Shown here: in pieces, positions 48,655-61,028 of the stretch
Layout of the letters: every line of letters begins with the position of its first letter
Position numbering within the stretch: position 1 is the first letter of the stretch
DNA from: Stereocaulon alpinum
Lineage: Eukaryota > Ascomycota > Lecanoromycetes > Lecanorales > Stereocaulaceae
Direction: 5' to 3'
NCBI GenBank assembly: GCA_018257865.1
Contig: JAEUBA010000097.1
Location: 1-64,000, forward strand
Length of the DNA: 64,000 bases
Program-made: the position numbers and the translations under genes
The notes under the pieces: generated by a model
Databases searched by the model: none
What the model saw: only the letters and a program-made list of their open reading frames with translations
Told to the model about the DNA's origin: nothing

Positions 48655-50803
48655 GTTTGGGTATACCATTTGTTGATATCTGGGTAATCTTCTAGACATG
48701 CTTTCTCATCGGCACTTATCAAATCAGTAAAGACTAAGATAGACCCTTCAACTTGACTTAACATACCAGAACCCAACCATATCGCTCCAGACATGGCCAT
48801 CCTTGCCCACGTCATCCTCTCGACCATACCCTACCTACCCACAACACCCAAGTACCTTACTCAGCCCAACATATCTCCCAGACTTGCGACAACCCCATAG
48901 CAAAACCCATCATCACCCACAAAACACCACCAAAACCCCTCACACCTCCCAGAAACTCAGCCTTACGAACTCCAGCATAGATGCCCCTAACATCTACCCC
49001 ATATCCCTTGTGACAGATAGTTGTCATCTTTGACTGCAACGATACCTGGGCTACACCTCAGGCAGTATGGCTTACTTTATGTGGTTATTTAGGTTATTGA
49101 CATCTGTAGTGCGATTGGTGAATCTGTCGTAAGGTTTGTATCTCATGATAACCGGAGCCGAGAAAATGCCATTCGATGACTTGGAATTTACTCTCTCATA
49201 CCTTGAGTGTTCGGTGGTTTTGTGACAGACTTCGCGATTCCATGCTTTGATGTCATGGTTCTTGATCTGCGCATGCGCTGTGTTGTGGGTTTCTCTGTTG
49301 AGGTAGCGCTGTGTAGATGGGGTTTAGTATGCTACACACGTCGAGTATGTCGGTGGATGTTGGCTGAGGGGGTTGAGGCTAGGCAATGTGCTGTCGGTTT
49401 ATGCGGGGGGTGGATAGGTGACAGTTTTGTAAGAAGTTAGGTGATATTGTGTTGAAGGTTTGGGTTCTTGGTTGGGGGGGATCTGGTGTAGGGATGAGGT
49501 TGGGAATCACGGTGGTTGGATTAGACGAGGTATGGCATACGGTATAGGCCCTTGGGGTTGAGGTACAAGTTGTGAAACGTGAATAGATCTAGTGGGTAGG
49601 TCACCGCTCATGTGTAATTCGTCAGGTAAGGTTTTCTGGTCCAGCAAGGCTACGTATTGCTCTGGCGAATCAGGTAGAGATGTAATGACCATCATGACTT
49701 GGCTCATGAAACATGTCTTCATCGTTGACTTATCTGACAGTCTGCAAAATAGAAGTAGCTACCTCAGTTGAGAGACATCCGCATTCGGTCAACGAATGAA
49801 CATGCTGCTACCATGAACGAGTCGTGAAATCGCGCTGGATGCTCATGCCTTTGTTACTCAAGTCTTCGATGGTAGAAAGATGTCGAATAGTCTATCAGCT
49901 TCGGCAATTAGGTTTACCCTGGAACAACAGAAAGCAACCATACTTGTGCCCATTTCTACGTGGACTAACTGGCTTGACGTTCTTAGACCCAAAAAGCGTC
50001 TAGCACTTACCGGATGGGGTCCTTGGGATATCAAAAGTGACCTTCCCATCAACAGCATATTTGCACACAAAACAAGAATTAGACTTATGCTTGTAAGCGC
50101 TCAGTCCATTCACATCCGAATCTCAGGGCAGTTAAAGATGATAAGATCAAGGATAAGGTATCGACTGGCGATTTCGCCATACATGGTAAGTATGACGTAG
50201 TAAGAATCAACACAATATCCGCAGTTCTACGACCAGCTATGTCTGTCTGATCGTCAAGTCGGAGTCTACACAACTTGTAACGTTAGGATGATACATGCTG
50301 ATGTTTTAGTGATATCGAATGAGTAAAGTGAAAACGTGATATATGCAAAGGGTCTGTTTGATATGGTCGTCCGCTAATTTTCACGCTAGTAAAATTCGTG
50401 AATCTTACCAGTCTTGTCTAAGGGGGTCCTTCTCGTATCAGATGTTGATGTTGCATAAACTATTGCTCAACGTTGCGGAGAAGCTATGACGAAATTCTAA
50501 TTATATGTAAGAAGAGTACTATAAAATGCAAAGCAGAGATGACGGTTGCATATGACATCAGTCTTCTGGTTGAGATCTTTCCATGTCTGTAAGTATCAGT
50601 TGCGCTGGGATAACAAAGTACTCATGCCATAGCCAGTGGCCAAGTGCCTGTGTTGTTCCAGCAGATGTGAAGCATCTAGCCTGTGTAAACTTTTGCGCTG
50701 TTGATATCTCGTGCTGATGCCCTTACCACCGTAATTATGGGATACCGTGCAGTCAAGATGTCGAGCATGTGCTTGAGACTGCGATGATCGACACCATGAG
50801 TGG
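48655..50803. other. Intergenic, 2.1 kb
   Basis: No gene is firmly supported. ATG-started frames occur on the - strand at 49722-49507 (71 residues) and on the + strand at 49880-50200 (106 residues), neither with a recognised domain or signal peptide. The 48,800-49,050 stretch is CCA/CAC-rich. Confidence 0.45.
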
Positions 50804-53753
50804 CTAGATCAAGATCTGAGGACAGACTTCGCCCATGCTTGAACCACAAAATTCAATCTGCGGGTCTTGTTGTATGGGATCTGGCTCTAGCCAAATGGTG
50901 AACTTCGTATTGCCTTTGTCCTTCACATCAGCCATGATGTCGTCCGCGAAGTCCTTTTTCATGTTCTCGAACGCTTTAGAGTCGTTACATTTGATTGAAC
51001 TTCTGAAATCAGCTTGCGCTAATTTTAGCTTGAAGTCAATGCGTTGAATATTAGGTTTGGAAATGAAGTGCGAGACTTCCTCGAAAAGACTTCCGACAGA
51101 CTTGCCACTCAAGGACTGAATATCCCAGCGCTGCTTGACAGGGCGAGGAATCTGGGATATAATGATGAAGTATCCGATGTCTATACCAGATGTTGTGGGA
51201 GGGTGGGATTGAGCTTCTTTGGGAGGCCCAGGAACCGATTTTCCTGTGGTAATAGGAAGGTGCACCTTCGAAATTTGGTGTGAAAGTTTAGGAACCGATT
51301 CTTCTATGGCAAGAGAAAAGTGAATATTCCCATCCTCTTTTGAAGAGGCTGCCGGCGTATTTACAATTGGAAGTTTTTGCAATTCCATCGGCTCGCTTGG
51401 GGAACCCAAACTCGATGCAAGAAGATGTCGTGGCTCTTCAGCTTCCTCCAATACCGGCAATGGTTTATGGAAATTTTGGAGCAATGACTCTGATGTATCT
51501 GGCTTTGGACTGTCCCAATTCGAAGTAAGCGCAGGGTGCGCTTTGTCGGATTTGGCGAGCTCACTTGCCGGTGTACCGTTCGCTTGAGCCGCCTCGACCA
51601 TTGTAATCTGCTTGGGGGCATTCGATATCGAGTCAGTAGGCGACTGGGATACGTTTGCTCTTCCTTTTCGTTGCGCATCAGAATTCTGGAAGGGAGCACT
51701 GGTAGGAGCTTGTTCCTGGGGATTCAATGTCGGAGTTGTACTGGTTTGTGGCTTGACCATCCTGTTCAAGATCAATGGGTGCGCATCGGAAGTTCCAGGA
51801 GAATTGTCCGTTCCTGCTTGTCTCGGTGGGCTAAAAGTGGAGGTCGCTCGCTGCGTGTCGCAAATCCCATTCGAAGCATCTGTAATTGTAGTAGAGACTT
51901 GCCGGATCTTCTCGGCCTCAGGGTCGGAATTCGACACCGGGTAAAGATTGGCCTCTCGAATCGTCTCAACTGGAGCCATTATATCCGTATGTGGTACTGG
52001 AAGCATTTGACGAAATGGATCTGCATGCAAAACTCGAAATGATCCCATGAGTGCACTCATCTTCGGAGGTCGGCCAGGAGGATCTTGAGAATTCCTCGCG
52101 GATGGAGCACCTAGTGTTTGGCAATCTGGGCTCGTCGAGGTGGGGACGGGCTTTCGTATTTGTTCTGCTCGTTTCCGGCCAAAATTTTCTGTACTGGCAG
52201 GGGAAAGGTCTCTGTCAGATCGCTGTCTGACGTCCTGGCCCGCAGCAGCTGGAGGAGAGACAGGCTCATCGCTTTCATTACCACCATCAGATATTGAGAT
52301 TGGTGAGTTATCTCTTTGGCCTGCTGAGATGGATGGCAGCTTTGCGCCTCGTTGTACGCCAGTCATGATAACGGGAGAGTCTTTGTTGTGGAGCTTCAGG
52401 TGTAGCCCATCCCTTACGGGTCTTGCCTTGACGATAGAGTCCCTCAATTTCTGTGATGGGAACATTTTTCTTATAGTCGCTTTCCTTGGCGAGTACTCAG
52501 CTTCGTCATCATCATGTAGGTTCTTTCTCTTAGGTCCTCTGGACTTGGTGAACGACCGCGACTTGCCCGGAGAATTTTCTCGCTCTGGCAAGCGTCTTGT
52601 AGGAGTGACGGTAACCTTTGCCGATGGAGGTATCATCACAGCCTTAGGCGCGATGCCCCGAGCCGTCAAAGGCCTCTCGTTTGCATCGTTGGTAGACTTT
52701 TTCCCAACATGGTCTGCAATAGCGTTTTTCGTAGACTGTTCATAATACTTCAGCTTGACGATCTTGGAGTTCAATTAGAAAGAATGTGAGCAGTGTAGGT
52801 TTGATATCGACGTACCTTGCTTGGTTTTCTCTTTGACTGGCCTCGTTCGCCATCACTGCCGCGGTATGCGTATATATCTTCCGAAGCACTAGAGCGTGCC
52901 GAGTACTTTGCAGCACCAATGGGTTGTGCTGGCTGTTTCGGCCATTCCGAAACATCATTAGGTGTGCTCCCACTATGGATGCCCCATTTGGAGTGAGTGC
53001 CTGACAAGCTACTTCTTTGACGTACAGAAGGCTCTGCGGTTCGTTGGGAAGGCGACTCAATGGCATTTCCAATGACAGTCGTGTCCCTGTGGAGAGGTTG
53101 CGTTCTACTGTCTTGTTAGTAGATGCAGTGCTTCTGAGGGTGGAGACATGGAATTACCCATCTGGCAGTGCCCTAGCATGTAGCTGCAGAACCTTATTAC
53201 GTTCTTCCGAGGCGTCGAAGAGCCGGGTGTGGTGATTTGTAGCAGCATTCAGCCCGAGGCTTGCAGAGGTGCGATCACTCGAAGCACTCTCTCGCCCTTG
53301 AGCTTGGTCTGAACTATTCGCGTTATGTGCCGCGTTTACAATTTGTCGCCAGAACAGTTGCTGCAAGAGTCCTATAATTCTATCGTAATATTTCAGCACA
53401 CGTGCTTCCATTGCTAGCTTGCGCACTCACTTGTATTTGTCGAGCGGATATTCTGGTACGAGCCGTGGCGATTCGCATCCCTTCAGTGGCCAATGTTTTT
53501 CACCACGTCCATCTTTGACAAACTCAGCAGCCATCTGTTCCAAGTCATTGCGCGTCGACAGCGATTTCCAGTCTCTGAGGTCTCGGCCTGGTATGCTATC
53601 GTGCGTTATATACTCTTTGCGCCAACTATGAGTTGACTCCGCAAGATCCGCGGTTGGCCTCTTGAATGCAGAACCAAAACCCAGACTCTCATACAGCTCT
53701 TTCACTTTTGGAATTCGACTTTGGGCGATAGGCGGACTACTCAACGGTGACAT
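50804..53753 (-). CDS. Unknown protein, paralogue A
   Basis: Five exons on the - strand (about 53753-53431, 53379-53158, 53107-52816, 52762-50804) were traced as four coding blocks with introns of 51, 50 and 53 nt, giving about 931 residues. Conserved ends enclose a long disordered middle. The N-terminus (IPKVKELYESLGFGSAFKRP, RDWKSL) and the block IIGLLQQLFWRQ are shared with the gene at 56731-58966, as are the motif DDEAEYSPRK and the C-terminal 120 residues (QRIDFKLKLAQADF, FADDIMADV, KFTIWLEPDP). That C-terminal part alternates strands and may be a beta-grasp-like fold; this is a guess. No known family was recognised. Intron positions and phases match paralogue B. Basic clusters suggest a nuclear protein. 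Confidence 0.75.
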
Positions 53754-56730
53754 ACTGCAAACATAAACGTTGGCGTTTAGAAATGAGTATGGAGGAAATT
53801 TTCTGGAAAAATCAAAGACTGGGGGGGCTCGTATTGTTAAACGCCCTATTGAAGCACCAATCAGAAATCGCGGCAGTACATTTACAGCTCTCAATCTAAT
53901 GCATCTCAATCCGGTATAGCACCATTGTCCAGTCACTCAAGTCAACGGATTCTATTCCAATTGGTGGAACGACGCGGCATTGCTGCAGGATACAGGAGGT
54001 AGCTTGGAAAATATGGAAGGGTACGGCGATCGACGAGCATGGAGACCTATAAGACGAAATATTCAGGATATTTCAATCTACTCCTTCCCCCATTTTCAAC
54101 GACTGGCACTACTTTACTACCTTGATCTGGCTTATACGTTCCAATAAGACCAGAAATATAGTATTTTACATTAGCATCATCGACCCACATTGGCTATGTG
54201 GCCTCTCAGTTACTTATTCAGCTGGGCAACGAGGGCAGAGAATCACGATCCAGCCCTGCGGCACGAATGTAAACTGCCGAACTTGACATCTCACGAATCT
54301 GGACTGACGACAAATACAAGCTCATGCGCGTGTCCAGCTTGCTCCGTTCATAGTTCCCTACGGTACCTCCGCGGTAGAGTTCCCGCAATTTTGTCCGGAT
54401 CAAATCGCTCGTGTAACGGTGAATACCAAGGTGATGTAAGTCCCTAACAAGCAGTGGCTCATAGCTAACGGCAATACGCAGAGCACAAAAATTGAGACTC
54501 GGCCAGTCTGCCCTGACTGTCATGCGAGGTTCAATGCCGAACCCTAAACCCGAGCGATCGAGGATGGACAAGTCACTTTCCATTCAATTAGGCCGCTAGT
54601 AGCTTCACAGAAGAGACGATCGATTGTGAAGGGGTGAAGATATAAAATACATACGGGGACTTAGAAGGGATGTTATGCAATCAAGAGTGTCTAGGACTCG
54701 GCTCCTTGGTGTGCTAGGGATTCTGATTTGCAACGTTGCGGTTGGAAATGTCCTCGTCCTGCTATCGTTGTGTATATCAACAGCGTTGCAGTCACAGATT
54801 TCTGTCGAAGAAAATCAGTCAATATTGCATACACAGTCTGGGTCTTAGCGACCCGTCCGTGAAAGATTGCAAAAACGACTAGATCGAAGACCATCATTGT
54901 AGTTCTACTCGCCAATTGCCCTTGATAAAAGCTCGTCCGTCGTCAAATTCCTAGATTATCTTCACCAAGGTTACGACCTGTGCACATAGACCTGAGAGTA
55001 CCTCAGATACAGCCTTTCGGTGAAGATGCATGCATAGCTCAAAGTAGATAATCGAATTGGAAGCAAGCACAGCACCGTGGGCGGATGTTGTTGTCGCAAA
55101 GGCCCCTGAGAAGGTCCCTGAGAAGTCGTTCTCCCAGGGCCTCGGGGGATTGCATCCCCGCGACCGCATCTATCTAGGGCAACAGTCTCATGTCTTCCTA
55201 GGTGCATTCTGACACATCTAAACATTGCGCAAACGCTGGGCTCGAGACCTGCGCCACACAGTAACACGGGTCAAAATCCGGTCTTCAGATCTTTAGAGCT
55301 TTTCCAAGCCTCGTTATGCAGTCCATGAGGCCTCAAAGGCGGCGCTGCAAGTCACTCAAATTGACCCACCAGCAGATACTGCGCCCTACAATGACATCTT
55401 TGACCACGCCTTCGACCGATCGGCTCATGCTCGGCCGAGATCTCCACTGCAAGGCTACAACGGCTTGTGAATGTCACAGGCAGCGAGGCAGATTGCTAGG
55501 ATGGTGCTCTTCGAGTGCGAGAAACATCGTACCGCTCCAGGGGTATTCCCCGTCGTGTCGACGCAAATATCAAAATCTATGACGTGAGTCTTATCCTCGG
55601 ATACTAAATATGGGAAGATCTGCGAAGCAGTCGCTGATGCCTGCCACAGGTGAAAGACTCCGCCGAGGGAAGCTCCACTATTGCGGCATGAATTTAGAGT
55701 TGTAATGCTAGTGAGATGATGTCGCCTTTCTTCCCTCTGCTCCGCTTATGATACGTCTATCCGTTGGCTCAACTTAGAGAAACATACTTTAGGTGTACCA
55801 ACAATGTCAATCCTCTTCTCCACAACTGTTTGGTTAGCTCCAAGCCTCTCATTGGTCGGAGACAACCACAACAATTCGCGTTAGTGCCCCATCAATTCTG
55901 CAAACTACGATATCGATGACGAGGAGCAGTTGCTGAAGACGTGTGCGCAAGTCTTGTGACCGTAGGCTTCGAAGACTTCGAATACGAGGTGTCGCAGACT
56001 CTCAGCCTGATGCATCCCTTTGTGAGCACATCGCCCGATGAGCCCTGTTATTTCTGTTCCTTCTCGCTTCCCCGTCAGCCGGCTTGGCCATGGCTTGCAT
56101 TAGCGCATCCCATATGCGACAATGGACCCACGGTGCTAGGCTGTCAACGCGCCCGAGTTGATTAAGCCCCGTTTCTGAGCAGTTGTTCTTGAAAATAGCT
56201 GCAAGGATTTTGAGGCGAGGAGAGGATGCTGAAACTTTTCCACTTCAACCATTATGACTGTTCGGAGACATCAAAGCGGAGGCAGAAACAGCACAAAGAG
56301 ATCCACAGAAATTGGAACAATGCACTCCTCTCTATACTTATTGTAATGTCCAAGTATTGAACTCAAGTGGAGGGATGGGTTCTCAAAGAACTGAGAACAA
56401 TAATCAAACCTTAACGAATAGTTCGTGGTTGTTTTGTCTTTGTAGGTCTAGACGCTCGCTAGATATTCACGCTAGCGAGTTAGCGCCTCACTAGCGCCTG
56501 TTCCCAAACTACGTTTTAGTCCCCAATTGCGACAAAGAATCTTCGAAACACAAGCAACTTGTCACTGTGCATAGGATCACTTGTAAAGTCCCTGCCCTAA
56601 TGGCTGAGCACTTTTCTCCACGACTGGAAACCTAAAAGTCTCTAGCGTGGGGCATGATGTTACTCCCACCATTACGCATCATCCATAATGGGTGCAAATT
56701 GTCTTCACAACATGGCCCGAGATCCAATTC
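53754..56730. other. 3-kb interval between the two paralogues
   Basis: No gene is supported on either strand; the frames present are short and unrelated to the paralogues. The first 400 bp hold the promoter of paralogue A. Short frames at 54190-54447 (+) and 55316-55582 (+) have no recognised domain. Confidence 0.45.
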
Positions 56731-58966
56731 CTAGATCGCTATTCTTGGGCAAATCCTCCCAATGCTCTCGACAGCTGAGTCTTCAAGTTTCACCTGTGCT
56801 TCCAACTCCACTGGATCCGGTTCCAGCCAAATGCTGAACTTGGTATTACGGTTCTCCTGCCAATCAGCCACAATGTCATCTGCAAACTCATCCTTCATAG
56901 CTTCAAAGGTTCTCGTATCGTCCCGTTGAATTGTGTATTCCGAGTCAGCATTCGACAAGTTCAGCTTGAAATCGATACGTTGGATATCGGTCTTAGAAGC
57001 GGCTTTTTCGACTTCGTCGAAGAGAGTTTTAACGGTCTTGCCGGTCAACGATTGTATTGGCCAATTTCTTTTAATAAAGCGAGGCGACCGAGATGCTATT
57101 ATCGAGTAGCGTATTTCAATCTCAAGACCTGAGGTATGTGGGACAGGTACTTCTCGAGGTATCTGTGAAGTAGGCTGGGCTATGTCGACAGAGCTTTTGA
57201 TCCCGTCGGCTTGGAACTCGTCAATCTCGTTCAGGGCAGCTGCAGTCATAATCTGAATCTCACGAGGCTGGCTCTCCTCGACTTGGTGCGGTGCACCTGA
57301 AGTTGATGAAAAGGCCCTCTGGTCACTATCGCTAATTTCGTTGGGTTGCTGTGCGGTCAGTTTTAAAGTTCTTGCTTTCTCGAGTCTTTTCTGAGCCTTC
57401 AATCTTTCAATAAGACCTGGAGTCTTCTTTGGCGTTGAGAACTCTGCTCCTATAAGAGGAGGAGTTCCAGTTGTCGCAGAAAGTGTTTCACGCTGGGGAG
57501 TACCAATGGGATCCGCTTTGTCGTTGGTCGTATCATCTACCACGATCGGTGACTTAGGTATGTTGCCTGCCGAGACTGATGGCGGCTCAGTGACTCCGAC
57601 TTCGTCGCTTACGTAGGCAGTGGACTTGTCATTGTCACGCTCAGGATGCTTCCTACGTCTGCTAGGCTTCGTGATAGCAACGTATGACGTGATGTCCTGC
57701 GTGTTGACTTTCTTGCTAGGTGTATACTCGGCGTCGTCGTCATCATCAGCAATTTTTCTCTTGGCTTCCCTAGACTCTGCGGAAGGCTTTGACTTGCTCA
57801 AGGGAGCCTTTGGAGCAGTTTTTGCTGGTATGTGTGTAGTAGCCTCTGCTGGTGACGCATTCATTCTTGCCTCAGGCGCCATGCCTCGGGGTCTTGGTGC
57901 CTCTACACGTCCATCATCGATATGATCATTTTCAAGGTCTGCGATGATGTCTTCAACATCCTGTTGCTGACGTCTTGGCACAATAATCTTAACATTCATG
58001 TCAGTGTTGCACGTAGACTGGCGCGGGTAACAATAAGAACGAACCTTGTTTGATTTTTCTGCTTGCTGTCTAGTCTCGTTGTCGCTGTGATCATAATCGA
58101 AGATGTCTTCATCTGGCTCTGGGAGTGCGATGTACCTTACCATACCACCAAGTGGAGCAGATCGCTTTGACCCGCTCGTTGAAGCATTGCAATTACCAAT
58201 ACTCGAAATATCCCATTTCAAGTGCATTGGCGAGAGGCTGTCTTCTTTCTGTGCAGTATCCTCGATATTGTCATAGGGAGGAGATCGCAAACCGTGATCG
58301 AAGGTTTCGCTTTGGGGCGAAGTAGCCGACCTAGCGTGGTCAATTCATTGAACTAGGATAGTGGAGATCTTGAATGGATGTACCTGTCACGGCTGGAAAA
58401 AGATCCAGAATCCTGCCGTCGCAAGCGTTGATTGGAAGAATCGAAGAAACGTGAATGATAGGCGGAAGTATTCATCAAGGTGGCATCGCTCTCCACGCTT
58501 TCTCGGTTTCGCAGGTCCGAATGCTTTGCATTATGCGCTCCAAGCATGTTTTGCCGCCAAAACAATTGCTTCAGTAGCTCTATGATTCTGCATTCGTGGA
58601 TTAGCAGCGACCATTGGCTTGTATACATCATATAACTCACTTCTCGCTATCTCTTGGGTATTGTGGTATACGCCTTGAACATGTACCTCCTTTTGATGGC
58701 CAATACTTCACGCCGTAATGTTCGGTCTTAAGGAACGCGCGAGTCATGCGTGACAACTCATTCTGAGTCTTTGCTGTTTTTCAGTCGACAAGATCTTTGC
58801 CAGATGTACCGTCGCCTGTCAAATACTCCTTTCGAAAACGATGTGTAGACTCCTGAAGATCAGCAACCGGTCTATTCAACAAAGGTCCAAACCCCAAATA
58901 TTCTTGAAGCTCTTTGACTTTCGGGGTCCGATTTGTAGGTATTGGGGCTTTATCGGAGTGGAACAT
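56731..58966 (-). pseudogene. Unknown protein, paralogue B, with a nonsense codon
   Basis: Four coding blocks on the - strand (58966-58641, 58587-58384, 58330-58045, 57987-56731; introns 53, 53 and 57 nt) would encode about 690 residues with the same exon borders and phases as paralogue A. It shares PKVKELQEYLGFG, IIELLKQLFWRQ, DDDAEYTPSKK and the C-terminal block QRIDFKLNLSNADS, FADDIVADW, KFSIWLEPDP. In the first exon a TGA at 58781-58783 stands exactly where paralogue A has Trp (GKDLVD-stop-K against GRDLRDWK). Everything after it is open and well conserved, so the loss is recent, or the next ATG is used, or the TGA is a sequencing error. The third intron has no stop and length 57, so it can be read through. 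Confidence 0.72.
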
Positions 58967-61028
58967 GTCGCAAAATGGGGGGCTGCGAAGTAGATAAGTA
59001 GGACAGACGGGTAGTTTTGGTAGAGGGGGGACGAGGAGGGGTCAGTACAGTGAGTCAATGCCAGATTCAGCCTATCAGAGATTCTGGTATGGATAGCGCG
59101 TTTTGAATCGCGAAGGTGGCCCAAAACAATTTAGTTGCACTCTCGAATTCGAAGCTAAGCGAACTTGTGCATTTTGGTTGGTCAATTTAGCGAAGGATCG
59201 TGCTGTGCGGCGCGAAGGAGTCTGTAATGGTGGGCTGCTCGGCGGCAACACCTACGATTGTTGACTGCTGCCTGGGTAAGGCACTTTATATCAAACAGCG
59301 AGGCACTTTGGACACTCTCACATTCTGCGGTCGTACCACTTGCTATTTCTGCTCCGCGAGTGTCAGTCCCATATTGTAAGGGTTTCGGCTGGGGTCATTC
59401 GTAGCTTTGGATGAAATTCGAGCTGGCCACCTACCACAATAGGATCTATTGACCGCATTCTCGAACGCATACCTTGCTGGCGGAAGCGGGGCTATCGGCT
59501 TCTATTTCGTTAGGCGAAGCCAATCCCAATCAGGTAGCGACACTCTCTACTTGCTGTTGATGAAGATGCATGTGCTGCGCCTCACTCGTATCATCATCAC
59601 CTGCAGCGAGGCTGTCCAACACGTCATGTTGGGAGGATGGATGTCTAAGTCCCTAAATGCCCACGATTCTCAAAGCTAATCCTGGGTTCAGCGTGATCAG
59701 GGTAAAATATGCTGAGCCAGACCGCGTTAGGGTGGAGAGAGTACATGACACTAGTGGTAAACTAGGATAGCAATCTCGAAGTTGAATCCAATATCATGCG
59801 TAATGCGACAGAAACAACAGACTCAACAAGTTGGAAGCCTTAGACGAGATGTCGTGTAAACCGACCAAGTCTGCGCAAGTGATTCAATCTTATAGTCCGT
59901 CTCCGCCCAGTGACTTATTCCACCTGCTTACAGTGTACTAACTTCCACGCTATATCTCTACCTGGACACTTGATGTTCGAACCCTTCTTCACCCTACCCA
60001 CTCCTACCTTGCCGGACACGCTACAAGGCTGCAAGATTTCAATCCAGACAAAGCAGGTAAGTACAGGGCTACTGCGGCCCCTATGGTATTTATCTATAAC
60101 CTTGTCTTCGCTCGCACCGTCCTGATGATTGCACCTTTCTTCCAGTGGAGATCTTGACGCAGAAGATCATAGCTGTGGGGAACAGCTATGCTGAACATGA
60201 TTGGGCGCACGGCCGTGGAAGTACTATAAGTCCTGGACAAGGTCCACGCCAATTCTGCCACGAATTCCAACACTTGGCCTATCGGCCTGCTATCCCTAGC
60301 ATGGCCTCGAATCTTTGATGGAAGACGCTGACTTTCTTCGCGCCTTTACACATAACTTCCGTGTCAGTAAGTCTATTTTTCCATCTGGAAACGAAAGGCC
60401 GCTCTGCTGAAGGGACGGATTGTTTACTGCAGAGAGGATGAAGTCGAGGATTTGACGACGCCAACGGAGACATTTCGCAGCAGAGCCAAGGCCTAAGGCT
60501 GGGGTAAACAGAGAAACGAAGGAGAAGAACGTTGAGTATATGGGAAGTAGGAGCTGAGTTTGGAACCGTAACAATCGCGCACAGTCTTTCTATTGGACTT
60601 ACAGAAATTGTGGGTTGGATTCCGAGATGCTAGGCGCAATGGGCTTGAGTAGCAGCTTCAGGTGAGGTTTCGAATGTGATACATCTGCTCCAGGATCGCT
60701 TTCCTGCAAATAGCCGCGTGGGCTCTCAGAGGATCTTTGTCACGAGTCTGCTGACATTTGTTCTTTGCTATCGGTAGCATATGATAAGTCGTGAACAAGG
60801 AACGAGAAGAAGCAGAATAGGAGCCCAGCTCGAGTTGGAAAAATTATCCCGCGAGGATAACCGGGGTTTAGCCGGCGGGGCGAGGCCCGGCATTTGCCCC
60901 ACTCGCTCCGATGGATGGAATTGTCGATGTCCATTCTTGAATTATGACGCTCTTTACTTCTGCACAATTCTTCATATTACGGTTGATCATTGCCCTCCAA
61001 GCTTATATTCGAAGGATCTCCTACCACC
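58967..61028. other. Intergenic, 2.1 kb
   Basis: No gene is firmly supported. At 59973 on the + strand an ATG opens MFEPFFTLPTPTLPDTLQG, followed by a GTAAGT donor at 60057 and a possible second exon to about 60,318. This could be a small gene of about 80 residues, but the acceptor is ambiguous and no family is known. The last 200 bp are the promoter of the formaldehyde dehydrogenase gene. Confidence 0.4.

Noticed and set aside
52763..52774. Start of paralogue A at 52774
   Set aside because: The codon is TTG inside an intron; upstream exons match those of paralogue B.
60296..60574. 92-residue - strand frame with hydrophobic start
   Set aside because: It begins with TTG, has no ATG at the hydrophobic stretch and no recognised features.
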